Shown here piece by piece: positions 35,489 through 44,191 of a stretch of DNA of 64,000 bases; the stretch's first letter is position 1, and every line of letters starts with the position of its first letter. The translations under genes were made by a program, and so were the position numbers. The stretch spans positions 625,001 to 689,000 of the forward strand of contig NZ_JAPMLM010000068.1 of NCBI RefSeq assembly GCF_026410195.1, given 5' to 3'. This DNA comes from Xanthomarina sp. F2636L (GTDB lineage Bacteria; Bacteroidota; Bacteroidia; Flavobacteriales; Flavobacteriaceae). Below the pieces are notes generated by a model. That model did no database searches. It was not told the DNA's origin and worked only from the letters and a program-made list of their open reading frames with translations.

Positions 35489-36919
35489 ATGAAAGTAATT
35501 TTACCAGTATTGATGTTTGTATTAACATCTTTTGGAGTATATGCTCAAATAAATTTTTCAGCAACTTCTTTACCTCCAGCTATGTATGGTTGTGGAGATT
35601 GGGTAACTATTGATTCATCAACAAATGAACGAGCTATATTAATTGGTGGAGAGACTGCTAATGGAGCACCAGGAACTAATGGTGCCGTTAAATTAATGAG
35701 CCAAGATAGTAATCTAAACTGGATAGAAAAATATAATTTCTATTTACAGGCAGATGAACCTCGCACAGCTTTTTTTTATGAAAATAATTATGTGTATATA
35801 GCATTTGTTACCTTATTTCAAGAGCTAAGGATATTTAGAGCTCTTATGGATGGTAGTGCTAATTTCACAGAAGTCTATTCAAGCTATGATATCGGTTATC
35901 TCAGAGCAACAATTACAGCTATTGATATAAACGATGATGGATTTGAAGATTTCTTGTTTAGTGGATATGCATATACCGGAAATACTCCAGATGTAGGTTT
36001 AATACAGAACAATGGCGATGGTACTTTTTCTTCAGCTTCACCACCAGCAAATATTCCACCAGCAAACGCTGGATATTATGAATCTGGCTTTCTTGATAAT
36101 AGTGGTAGAAAACATCTCGTGATTATTTCTGCTGAGGTAGATGCGGTTTTTGAAAATCAAGGAAATGGTGTATTTACACAGGTTTTTGTTTTAGAAAATA
36201 CACCAAGTCGTGTTCATGTAGCTATTATTGATTTAGATAATGATGGATTGAATGATATTTCAGTAACTGGACCAAATGGTACTAGTGATTCTGGAACTAT
36301 GTTGTTTAAGAACCTTGGAAATCTTGATTTTCAAAATTACAATTCAGCATATACAGGATTACCAAATACCTATTATGGAGAAACAGAATATTCAGATTTG
36401 AATAATGATGGTTATATGGACGCAATCATATTAGGAAAACTTTTAGACAATACCCTTATCACAAAAATACTTTTTGGCTCTGATAATTTTAGATTTTTTG
36501 GAGATGAATATATTTTTACTGATCAAATGGGAAATCCAATCAATCTCTCAAGTGGTACAGTTGATATTCATGATTATAATAGTGATGGGAAACCAGATGT
36601 TCTTCTTACAGGAAGAGCTATTGTTGATAATGATATAGAGCCTCAAACCTGGCTCATGACCAACACCTCAACACTATCTATTGATGAATTTCAACAAGTT
36701 AGTTTTACTATGTATCCAAACCCAGCACGAGACATTGTCTCGTTCAAAGGAATAGACGCTATTAAATCTGTTGAAGTGTTTAATCAATTAGGTCAAAAAG
36801 TTCTATCTACAAAAGATGCTTATTCAATAAATATTGAATCATTATCTACAGGCATGTATCTGGTTCAAGTACAAGATGCGAATCATAGAACGTTTCAAAA
36901 AAAGTTGGTTGTAAAATAG
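35489..36919 (+). CDS. FG-GAP/VCBS-type secreted protein with T9SS C-terminal sorting domain (paralogue)
   Basis: 476 residues, same design as 32501-33928: signal peptide MKVILPVLMFVLTSFGVYAQ, FG-GAP-like loops (DINDDGFEDFLFSGY, DLDNDGLNDISV, DLNNDGYMDAIIL, DYNSDGKPDVLLTG), and a C-terminal T9SS domain starting SFTMYPNPARDIVSFKG. The propeller bodies differ clearly, while the last 90 residues are almost the same in protein and DNA. Function unknown; surface binding or adhesion is a guess from the fold. Confidence 0.88.
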   Translation: MKVILPVLMFVLTSFGVYAQINFSATSLPPAMYGCGDWVTIDSSTNERAILIGGETANGAPGTNGAVKLMSQDSNLNWIEKYNFYLQADEPRTAFFYENNYVYIAFVTLFQELRIFRALMDGSANFTEVYSSYDIGYLRATITAIDINDDGFEDFLFSGYAYTGNTPDVGLIQNNGDGTFSSASPPANIPPANAGYYESGFLDNSGRKHLVIISAEVDAVFENQGNGVFTQVFVLENTPSRVHVAIIDLDNDGLNDISVTGPNGTSDSGTMLFKNLGNLDFQNYNSAYTGLPNTYYGETEYSDLNNDGYMDAIILGKLLDNTLITKILFGSDNFRFFGDEYIFTDQMGNPINLSSGTVDIHDYNSDGKPDVLLTGRAIVDNDIEPQTWLMTNTSTLSIDEFQQVSFTMYPNPARDIVSFKGIDAIKSVEVFNQLGQKVLSTKDAYSINIESLSTGMYLVQVQDANHRTFQKKLVVK

Positions 36920-36924
36920 GGTTT

Positions 36925-37029
36925 TATCATTGACTGCGTCGAAGCTTCAATTTCAGAATGAGGGAACGACTTCTGTCATTGACTGCGTCGAATCTTCGAT
37001 TTCAGAGCGAAGCGAAGAATCTCTTTCTT
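36925..37029 (+). repeat. intergenic repeat unit, copy 3 (partly doubled)
   Basis: Holds two ATTGACTGCGTCGAA starts (36929 and 36979), the first leading to CAGAATGAGGGAACGACTTC, the second to TTTCAGAGCGAAGCGAAGAATC. It combines parts of copies 1 and 2, as expected of a repeat that recombines. It stands before the third paired operator. Confidence 0.65.
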
Positions 37030-37079
37030 AAATCGACCAATTCCTCCTTATTTAATATCGACAGCAACTCTATTCCATA

Positions 37080-37111
37080 TATTTTCACTAAGCATTAACA
37101 CATTTTCATTA
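37080..37111 (+). promoter_or_regulatory. paired TTTTCAYTA repeats, 21 bp apart (probable LytTR operator)
   Basis: ATATTTTCACTA and ACATTTTCATTA with TTTTCA at 37082 and 37103, again 21 bp. Preceded by AACTCTATTCCAT as in copy 1. Located about 60 bp before the ATG at 37169. Confidence 0.55.
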
Positions 37112-37168
37112 GAAGTTTTATGATATAAAATAATGCTTCATATTCGTGTGAAACCAAAAACGATTCAA

Positions 37169-37726
37169 ATGAAAAAATTAAATCTTATTATTTTATTTCT
37201 AGCAACTATTACCTGTTATGGGCAAAAATGTAAAGCACACATTTCCAATAAAGATGAAATGACAGAGGTAACAACAGAACTATGGGGAGGAAAATTAGAT
37301 TCAAAATCTACCATTGTCAGTGGTAAAGGTTACGACATTAAACTTCTTGTAGCAATGGACAAAGAAGCCAATAAGCCTTATGCCATTTTAAATATTGTCA
37401 ATAATGTATCTGCTGACGATGCAGATATATTTGATATAAATTTTACAAAAGGAGTTGAATATATTCTTAAAACAGAAGGGAGTTTAATAAAACTTAAAAT
37501 AGATAAAGTATTTAAAAGTAAAAATCGCTTTATGAGTACATTCTCAATAACTAACCAAATTGTAAGTACTTTAACTGAAACTGATATTAAACTTTTATCA
37601 ACTGAAAATTTGTCAATGTTTAGAGTTATTACCGAAAGTGGTCAAAAGATAGAAGGAAAGGTAGATAATAAAAACTCTAAAAAACTAAAATCTCAATTTG
37701 AATGTTTTACAAAAAACAACTATTAA
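37169..37726 (+). CDS. small exported protein of unknown function
   Basis: 185 residues from ATG 37169, chosen because it begins a signal peptide MKKLNLIILFLATITCYGQ; the longer frame from 37133 adds 12 unlikely residues. The mature part (KAHISNKDEMTEVTTELWGG...) is predicted mainly strand, with a basic C-terminus and no T9SS tail. No family recognised. It is the last gene with a 21-bp-spaced operator, so probably under the same regulator as the preceding genes. Confidence 0.7.
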   Translation: MKKLNLIILFLATITCYGQKCKAHISNKDEMTEVTTELWGGKLDSKSTIVSGKGYDIKLLVAMDKEANKPYAILNIVNNVSADDADIFDINFTKGVEYILKTEGSLIKLKIDKVFKSKNRFMSTFSITNQIVSTLTETDIKLLSTENLSMFRVITESGQKIEGKVDNKNSKKLKSQFECFTKNNY

Positions 37727-37787
37727 GCTATCAATCAATTTAAGTTAGTTTGTTTGTTATATCCTCCAATTATTTATTTTTGAGGCT

Positions 37788-38249
37788 TTACTGGACATTA
37801 ATAATATCAAAACTAAAATTCCGAAATATAATTGTATCATCAACCTGATTACCAATTAATAATTTCCCAATAGGTGTATTTGGAGAAATGGCATAAAATG
37901 CCTGATTATTAAGCTTTAATTCTCCTGCACTAATAGCAATAAAATAATTGGCTTGAGTAGTATAAACAACACTTCCTAAACCTATAACTTTATTAGTTTT
38001 AGTAACATCGATTTTAGATAAGGCTTCCTGTAATTTTTGAATTTCAGCCAGTTGATTTCCTGCTTTTTCTCGTTCCAACTGCAACATGGCTCGTCCTGTT
38101 TCATGCTTATCTCCTGCAGAACTTTTAGTTTCAGAAGTTAGAGACTCCTGAATTTCTTCAATGGTTTTTTGAATGTTTAAAAGTCGGTTGTTACAAAATT
38201 CGACACATTGAAAATATAAGAGTTGCTTTAATTCTAATTTATTTTCCAT
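37788..38249 (-). CDS. GreA/GreB-like elongation factor domain protein
   Basis: 153 residues. An N-terminal coiled coil (about 1-75) with SSAGDKHETGRAMLQLERE and a C-terminal strand domain (VIGLGSVVYTT...YFIAISAGEL...YAISPNTPIGKLLIGNQVDD) match the Gre-factor layout. Proteins like this are sometimes labelled 3-oxoacyl-ACP synthase by mistake in flavobacterial annotations. It may bind the RNA polymerase secondary channel; whether it aids transcript cleavage is not known. The start overlaps mtgA by 11 bp. Confidence 0.75.
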   Translation of the reverse strand: MENKLELKQLLYFQCVEFCNNRLLNIQKTIEEIQESLTSETKSSAGDKHETGRAMLQLEREKAGNQLAEIQKLQEALSKIDVTKTNKVIGLGSVVYTTQANYFIAISAGELKLNNQAFYAISPNTPIGKLLIGNQVDDTIIFRNFSFDIINVQ

Positions 38250-38937
38250 GTGCTTTTTCGTAATCTAATTTTCCAAAATAACCCATCTGTCTCACAATCC
38301 AGATTTTTCTGCGTTCTATGTAATTAGAAGCTGGTTTGGCTTTATATTTCAACGGATTTGGCAAAATGGCGGCAATAGAAGCTGCTTCGTATTGCGATAA
38401 TTTTGCAGCTGGTTTGTTATACCAATAATAAGCTGCTGCTTCGGCTCCATAGATACCATTTCCCATTTCAATACTATTTAAATACACTTCCATAATGCGT
38501 TCTTTAGACCAAATGGTTTCTATTAAAAACGTAAAATATACTTCCAAACCTTTTCTTAACCAACTGCGTTGCGGCCATAAAAATACATTTTTAGCTGTTT
38601 GCTGACTTATGGAACTAGCGCCTTTGATGCTTTTTCCTTTTTTATTATTTTCAAAAGCTTTCTCTATAGCTTCGACATCAAAACCATGATGTTTTAAAAA
38701 ATTTTGATCTTCGCTACAAATAACAGCTAATTGTAAATTTTTTGAAATCTTATTTATAGAAACCCAATCGTGTTTCCAAGCAAAAGGCCTATCGTTTTGA
38801 AAGTTTTCAACGCTTCTAATAAACATTAAAGGAGTTGCTGGAACGGGAACCCATTTATACAAAAAAACCATCCCTACAGAGAAGATAATTAAACCAATAA
38901 TAAGTTTGAAAATAAATTTGAAAAATCTTTTAAGCAT
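38239..38937 (-). CDS. mtgA: monofunctional peptidoglycan transglycosylase
   Basis: 232 residues. One N-terminal membrane helix (about 8-27), then a GT51 glycosyltransferase domain with catalytic Glu76 in AVICSEDQNFLKHHGFD, SSISQQTAKNVFLWPQRSW (in part) and the second acid in MEVYLNSIEMGNGIYGAEAA. It polymerises lipid II glycan strands at the inner membrane. Two bases separate its start from the FAD oxidoreductase stop. Confidence 0.93.
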   Translation of the reverse strand: MLKRFFKFIFKLIIGLIIFSVGMVFLYKWVPVPATPLMFIRSVENFQNDRPFAWKHDWVSINKISKNLQLAVICSEDQNFLKHHGFDVEAIEKAFENNKKGKSIKGASSISQQTAKNVFLWPQRSWLRKGLEVYFTFLIETIWSKERIMEVYLNSIEMGNGIYGAEAAAYYWYNKPAAKLSQYEAASIAAILPNPLKYKAKPASNYIERRKIWIVRQMGYFGKLDYEKAHGK

Positions 38938-38938
38938 C

Positions 38939-40054
38939 CTATTCTATTAAATCAACTATATCTCTACCAATTAAACTTCCAATAGCAACTCCCATGCCTC
39001 CAAGTCTTACACCACAATACACATGATCTGACAGTTGTTTTACAATGGGTTTTTTAGTTGAACCAACGCCCATAATCCCAGACCAACTATAATCTATTTC
39101 AAAATCTGTTTTAGGTAAAATAACTGTTTTTAAAAGGTCTTTTAATTTATTTTGAATGCGTTCTGTTTGGGCAAATTCAGTGGTTTCTTCGGCTTTAAAA
39201 TCTAGATTTCTTCCACCTCCAAACAGGATTCTATCGTCTATATTTCTAAAATAATAATAACCCTTATCTAAATGAAAGGTTCCCTTAATATGAAGATTTT
39301 TTATAGGTTTTGTAATTAACACTTGAGCTCTTGCAGGTTTTACTTCTTCAGAAATATGCTGTGAAGCAAACCCATTGGTTGTAAAGATGAGATTTTTAGT
39401 TTGAAACTCTAACTTATTAGTTTTTACCTGTACACTTTCTGATTGATCTACATAGCTTTCAACCAAAATATTATTCAAAATTTTGATTCCTTTTGATTGT
39501 ACCTTTTGAAGTAACCCTTCCATCATTTTCCCTGTATCTATCTGTCCTTCAAAAGGATTAAACACATAGGTTTCTTGAATATTTTTAAAGTTGAATATAT
39601 TCTCTTTTATCTGAAAAACATCCTCCTTAAATATGGGTTTTAGTAATGTATTTACAGCTTCTCTTTTTGATAAACAAGTGTCAAAAAGCTGTGTATCTTC
39701 TTTTGTGAATAATTCGTAACCTCCCAATTGCTGATAATAAATAGCTTGGTCTGATAGCGTTTGTCTTAAAAGCAACAACCCGTCCATGCGTTGTTTTATC
39801 AAGGTAATAACATCTGCTTCAGAATGTGTTTTTAGGTCGTCCAAGATTTCACTTAAGCTGCCAAAACAAGCAAAACCTGCATTTTTAGTGCTGGCTCCTT
39901 GTGGCAACATGCCTTTTTCTAAAATTAAAATATTAGCTTTTGGAAAACGTTGTTTTAATTGTAAGGCACAATTAAGTCCTACAATTCCACTGCCAACAAT
40001 GGTATAATCGATATTGGTGAGCCATGATTTTATTTCCCAGTAAGACAGGTTCAT
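38939..40054 (-). CDS. FAD-dependent oxidoreductase (DAO family)
   Basis: 371 residues. Dinucleotide-binding VGSGIVGLNCALQLKQR (Gly21, Gly23, Gly26), then LILEKGMLPQGASTKNAGFA, typical of D-amino-acid oxidase/glycine oxidase-like proteins, and C-terminal GGMGVAIGSLIGRDI closing the FAD site. Substrate amino acid unknown. It heads a leftward group with mtgA and the Gre-like gene. Confidence 0.85.
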   Translation of the reverse strand: MNLSYWEIKSWLTNIDYTIVGSGIVGLNCALQLKQRFPKANILILEKGMLPQGASTKNAGFACFGSLSEILDDLKTHSEADVITLIKQRMDGLLLLRQTLSDQAIYYQQLGGYELFTKEDTQLFDTCLSKREAVNTLLKPIFKEDVFQIKENIFNFKNIQETYVFNPFEGQIDTGKMMEGLLQKVQSKGIKILNNILVESYVDQSESVQVKTNKLEFQTKNLIFTTNGFASQHISEEVKPARAQVLITKPIKNLHIKGTFHLDKGYYYFRNIDDRILFGGGRNLDFKAEETTEFAQTERIQNKLKDLLKTVILPKTDFEIDYSWSGIMGVGSTKKPIVKQLSDHVYCGVRLGGMGVAIGSLIGRDIVDLIE

Positions 40055-40154
40055 TTATTGTTAATTACTTGAAAGTAAAAATAATGATTTTGTGTTAAGG
40101 ATTAACCTATTGTAGGACCTCATTTATGTTTAAGAAAGGAACTCTCCATTGAAA

Positions 40155-40188
40155 ACAAAAAAACTCCGAACATACATTCGGAGTTTTA
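40155..40188 (-). terminator. Rho-independent terminator of the accB-accC unit
   Basis: AAAACTCCGAA/TTCGGAGTTTT hairpin followed on the minus strand by T residues, just after the accC stop. Confidence 0.87.
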
Positions 40189-40191
40189 GTT

Positions 40192-41544
40192 TTAATCTTC
40201 TGTTGGCTTTTCTATCACAAAATCTTCCATAAACTTCGTGGTGTAGTTTCCAGCAAGATAATCTGGATGATCCATTAATTGTCTGTGGAAAGGAATGGTT
40301 GTTTTAATACCTTCAATGACAAATTCGTCTAAAGCACGCTTCATTTTATTGATAGCTTCAATACGCGTTTGAGCCGTTGTAATAAGCTTCGCAATCATAG
40401 AATCGTAATGTGGTGGAATTACATATCCAGCATATACATGTGTATCTAAACGCACTCCATGACCTCCCGGGGCATGTAAGGTTGTTATTTTTCCTGGTGA
40501 TGGACGAAAATCGTTAAAAGGATCTTCGGCATTTATTCTACATTCAATAGAATGTAAATTAGGGGTGTAATTTTTACCTGAAATTGGTACGCCAGCAGCC
40601 ACAAGAATTTGCTCTCGTATTAAATCGAAATCAATTACTTGTTCTGTAATTGGATGTTCAACCTGAATACGCGTATTCATTTCCATGAAATAGAAATTTC
40701 TGTGTTTATCTACAAGAAACTCTACAGTTCCAGCACCTTCGTATTTAATATATTCGGCAGCTTTAACTGCAGCATCACCCATTTTTTTACGCAAAGCGTT
40801 AGTCATAAATGGAGATGGAACTTCCTCGGTAAGTTTTTGATGTCTTCTTTGTATAGAGCAATCTCTTTCTGAAAGGTGACAAGCTTTTCCTTTTGAATCT
40901 CCAACAATTTGAATTTCAATATGCCTTGGTTCTTCAATAAGTTTTTCCATGTACATATCGTCATTTCCAAAGGCTGCTTTAGATTCCTGTCTTGCCGATT
41001 CCCAAGCTTCCTTAAGCTTTTCTGGTTTCCAAACAGCTCTCATACCTTTTCCGCCACCTCCAGCAGTTGCTTTAAGCATGACTGGATAACCGGTTTCTTT
41101 AGCTATTTTTTCGCATTCTTCAAAATTTTCAATAATGCCGTCGCTTCCAGGAACACAAGGTACACCAGCTTCTTTCATAGTAGCTTTTGCTGAAGCTTTG
41201 TCTCCCATTCGGTTAATCATTTCAGCAGAGGCTCCAATAAATTTTATTTTATGTTCTTCGCAAATTTTAGAAAATTTAGCGTTTTCTGATAAGAATCCGT
41301 AACCAGGATGTATGGCATCTGCATTTGTAATTTCTGCAGCTGCAATAACATTCGACATTTTTAAATATGATAGATTACTTGGTGGTGGACCAATACATAC
41401 AGCTTCATCAGCAAACTTAACATGTAAGCTTTCTGCATCTGCAGTAGAATAGATGGCTACCGTTTTTATGCCCATTTCTTTACAGGTTCTAATAACTCGT
41501 AGTGCTATTTCCCCTCTATTGGCAACTAGTATTTTTTTAAACAT
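40192..41544 (-). CDS. accC: acetyl-CoA carboxylase, biotin carboxylase subunit
   Basis: 450 residues. ATP-grasp enzyme: [17 protein letters not shown] at the N-terminus, glycine-rich loop [37 protein letters not shown] active site. It carboxylates the biotin on AccB using ATP and bicarbonate, the first step in malonyl-CoA synthesis. accB lies 123 bp upstream. Confidence 0.96.
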   Translation of the reverse strand: MFKKILVANRGEIALRVIRTCKEMGIKTVAIYSTADAESLHVKFADEAVCIGPPPSNLSYLKMSNVIAAAEITNADAIHPGYGFLSENAKFSKICEEHKIKFIGASAEMINRMGDKASAKATMKEAGVPCVPGSDGIIENFEECEKIAKETGYPVMLKATAGGGGKGMRAVWKPEKLKEAWESARQESKAAFGNDDMYMEKLIEEPRHIEIQIVGDSKGKACHLSERDCSIQRRHQKLTEEVPSPFMTNALRKKMGDAAVKAAEYIKYEGAGTVEFLVDKHRNFYFMEMNTRIQVEHPITEQVIDFDLIREQILVAAGVPISGKNYTPNLHSIECRINAEDPFNDFRPSPGKITTLHAPGGHGVRLDTHVYAGYVIPPHYDSMIAKLITTAQTRIEAINKMKRALDEFVIEGIKTTIPFHRQLMDHPDYLAGNYTTKFMEDFVIEKPTED

Positions 41545-41667
41545 AACTTTTTAAGTGTTAAAAATTTTATTCCAATGTTAAAGAATCAATTTTAAATGTC
41601 ACATCATAGAATTTTATTCTAGGTATTATGTTGATGTGAATTGGTTCCAAAATTTCGGATTAAATTG

Positions 41668-42153
41668 TTATGACGGATCAACTAAAAATAATGGTTGATC
41701 GAATTCTACAGGAGAAGAGTCGTCAACTAATACTTTTACTATTTTTCCAGAAACCTCAGATTCTATTTCATTAAATAGTTTCATGGCTTCAATAACACAT
41801 AATACATCTCCTTCTTTAATAGTTTGACCTACTTCAACAAAAACGGGTTTGTCTGGAGCTGGTTTACGATATAAGGTTCCAATAATAGGAGATTTTATTG
41901 TTATGTATTTTGAATCTTCTGCAGTAGTTACTGGAGCAGCAGGAGCTTCGTTAGCCACTGTTGGTGCTACAGGAGCGGCCGCTTGTGCAACTGGTGCAGT
42001 TACAGGTATTTGTTGTACATAGGTTGTTGTTTCCTGTTTGTCATCACTTCCTGTTTTAATAGTGATTTTTACATCTTCTGTTTCTAGTTTAACCTCACTT
42101 GCTCCAGATTTAGCAACAAATTTAATTAAGTTTTGAATGTCCTTTAAATCCAT
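41668..42153 (-). CDS. accB: acetyl-CoA carboxylase biotin carboxyl carrier protein
   Basis: 161 residues. The C-terminal biotinyl domain has the biotin lysine at Lys125 in IEAMKLFNEI. A mobile Ala/Pro/Val linker (about 50-80) precedes it, and the N-terminal helix serves subunit contact. Starts 34 bp from fabH stop. Confidence 0.96.
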   Translation of the reverse strand: MDLKDIQNLIKFVAKSGASEVKLETEDVKITIKTGSDDKQETTTYVQQIPVTAPVAQAAAPVAPTVANEAPAAPVTTAEDSKYITIKSPIIGTLYRKPAPDKPVFVEVGQTIKEGDVLCVIEAMKLFNEIESEVSGKIVKVLVDDSSPVEFDQPLFLVDPS

Positions 42154-42187
42154 AGTTTTAGATATTAAATTTTATTTAGTAGTTAGT

Positions 42188-43183
42188 TTAGGAGTTATAA
42201 GCCCATTTTAAATAAATAGAGCCCCAAGTAAATCCTCCTCCAAAAGCAGCAAAAATTAAATTGTCGCCTTTTTTAAGTTTAGATTCGTAATCATTTAATA
42301 ATAAAGGAAGGGTTGCTGATGTTGTGTTTCCATATTTTTCAATATTCATCATCACTTTTTCTTCTTCTAATTTAATTCTATTAGCTGTGGCGTCAATTAT
42401 ACGTTTGTTTGCTTGATGAGCCACCAACCAAGAAATATCTTTTATAGTTAATTTGTTTCTATCTAATATTTTTACAGCTACATCTGCCATATTAAATACG
42501 GCATTTTTAAATACGGTTTTTCCATCTTGAAATACCTGATGTTTATTTTCTTTTATTGCTTCTGGAGTAGATGGATAAGAAGATCCGCCATAAGTGGCTT
42601 GTAAAAATTCTCTTCCAGCACCATCACTTCTTAAAAATTCGTCTTGTAAACCTAAGCCTTCTTGATTAGGTTCAAAAAGAACAGCTCCTCCTCCATCTCC
42701 AAAGATAATACAGGTTGCCCTATCTTTGTAATTAATCATGGATGAGTTCTTATCTGCACCTATTAATAGTACTTTTTTATACTTTCCAGATTCTATATAT
42801 CTAGCAGCCACAGACATACCATATAGAAAGCTAGAGCACGCTGCTTCTAAATCGAATGAAAAAGCATTCACTGCACCTATTTGAGTTGCAGTATAAGCCG
42901 AAGTTGATGCAGCTTTCATGTCTGGCGTAGCCGTAGCCACAATCACCAACTCTATGTCTTTAGGATCTACTCCACTTTTTTGAATAAGATTTTGCGCAGC
43001 CTGAATAGCCAAAAAGGATGTGCCTTTACCATCTTCTTTAAGAATTCTTCTTTCTTTAATTCCTGTTCTTGTGGTAATCCATTCATCATTTGTATCAACC
43101 ATGTCTTCTAACATTTTATTGGTTAACACATAATCTGGTACATAACCACCTACAGCGGTAATGGCTGCTGAGATTTTACTCAT
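42188..43183 (-). CDS. fabH: beta-ketoacyl-ACP synthase III
   Basis: 331 residues. Catalytic Cys116 (DLEAACSSFLYG), His256 (LVAHQANKRI) and Asn286 (IEKYGNTTSA). It starts fatty acid chains by condensing acetyl- or branched acyl-CoA with malonyl-ACP. Order rpmF-fabH-accB-accC is a conserved flavobacterial arrangement. Confidence 0.95.
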   Translation of the reverse strand: MSKISAAITAVGGYVPDYVLTNKMLEDMVDTNDEWITTRTGIKERRILKEDGKGTSFLAIQAAQNLIQKSGVDPKDIELVIVATATPDMKAASTSAYTATQIGAVNAFSFDLEAACSSFLYGMSVAARYIESGKYKKVLLIGADKNSSMINYKDRATCIIFGDGGGAVLFEPNQEGLGLQDEFLRSDGAGREFLQATYGGSSYPSTPEAIKENKHQVFQDGKTVFKNAVFNMADVAVKILDRNKLTIKDISWLVAHQANKRIIDATANRIKLEEEKVMMNIEKYGNTTSATLPLLLNDYESKLKKGDNLIFAAFGGGFTWGSIYLKWAYNS

Positions 43184-43315
43184 AGTATATCAAGTTAATT
43201 TGACTCAAAATTATTGCAAAATCAATCAAATAATCATGAAATGTATAAAAAACAATTCATTTTGGTCTAATTTAATGCAAATTAAGTCGTTTTTGACTTC
43301 TATAAAAATTTAAAA

Positions 43316-43347
43316 CAAAAAAAACGCCCACAAGTGAGCGTTTTTTT
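43316..43347 (-). terminator. Rho-independent terminator of rpmF
   Basis: On the minus strand ACGCTCAC/GTGGGCGT (one G-U pair) followed by a long T run. The plus-strand version has a C-A mismatch, so it acts on the minus strand. It splits rpmF from fabH. Confidence 0.85.
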
Positions 43348-43364
43348 ATATGCATGCATAGTAT

Positions 43365-43568
43365 TTATGCTAAGTTTTCTTCTACTTCAGAGTTATCTAT
43401 AAGAACTTGTCCTCTATAATATAACTTACCTTCGTGCCAATGAGCTCTGTGGTATAAGTGTGCTTCTCCTGTTGTAGGACACGTAGCAATTTGAGGTGCT
43501 GTTGCTTTATAATGTGTTCTTCTTTTGTCTCTTCTTGTTTTAGAGATTTTTCTTTTAGGATGTGCCAT
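43365..43568 (-). CDS. rpmF: 50S ribosomal protein L32
   Basis: 67 residues. [17 protein letters not shown] is the L32 N-terminus; [14 protein letters not shown] matches the central part, with one Cys of the usual zinc ribbon visible. Structural component of the large ribosomal subunit. Follows the DUF177 gene by 9 bp. Confidence 0.97.
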   Translation of the reverse strand: MAHPKRKISKTRRDKRRTHYKATAPQIATCPTTGEAHLYHRAHWHEGKLYYRGQVLIDNSEVEENLA

Positions 43569-43577
43569 TTTCTATGT

Positions 43578-44117
43578 TTATTTATCCGTTAATAGTTTCT
43601 TTAATGTATTCCAACGAGGATCTATTTCCTCTTCAGTTTCTTTTGTTTCTTTAAGCTTTGGGCTTAATTCTTCTAATTTATCGAGTATTTCTGAATCTAA
43701 AGTTCCATCTTCAACTCCAGGATGAATCCTTTTTGTTGGAATTGATAAAACAATAAACTCGTAGATATATTGCTGAATATTAAGTTCATATTCGCCATGT
43801 GGCAGAATTAATATATCAATTTCATCTTCGTTTAATTCTTCTCCAAATTTAACTACTATGTCAAACTCGTTAGAAATTTCCTGATCGTAAGCTTCATTTG
43901 TTATATCACAATTAATATTTACAGTTCCTGAAATTTTGAAGTTTAACTCAAACAAAGTTGTTTTTTTGTTGAATAGAACGTCTACTTTTATAGACGAACT
44001 ATTAAATTCTTCATACTCAAAATGTTCAAAGAACGCATTATCAATTTGATACTCAAAATGATGCTCTCCTTGCTTTAGTCCTACAAATGGAATTGTAAAC
44101 TCTTTCAATCGCTTCAT
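43578..44117 (-). CDS. DUF177/YceD family protein
   Basis: 179 residues from ATG 44117; an in-frame GTG lies 6 bp upstream, but MKRLKEFTIPFVGLKQGEHH is the usual N-terminus. Acidic, with strand-rich body and a C-terminal EEEIDPRWNTLKKL that matches the DPR(W/F)xxL end of the family. YceD proteins are always linked to rpmF and have been tied to 23S rRNA maturation in other species. Cytoplasmic. Confidence 0.85.
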   Translation of the reverse strand: MKRLKEFTIPFVGLKQGEHHFEYQIDNAFFEHFEYEEFNSSSIKVDVLFNKKTTLFELNFKISGTVNINCDITNEAYDQEISNEFDIVVKFGEELNEDEIDILILPHGEYELNIQQYIYEFIVLSIPTKRIHPGVEDGTLDSEILDKLEELSPKLKETKETEEEIDPRWNTLKKLLTDK

Positions 44118-44191
44118 TTTCACATCTAATTTGAGCCTGCAAATATAACAAATAATTATTTACACAATGCAACTTATAAACATTTTTTTGT

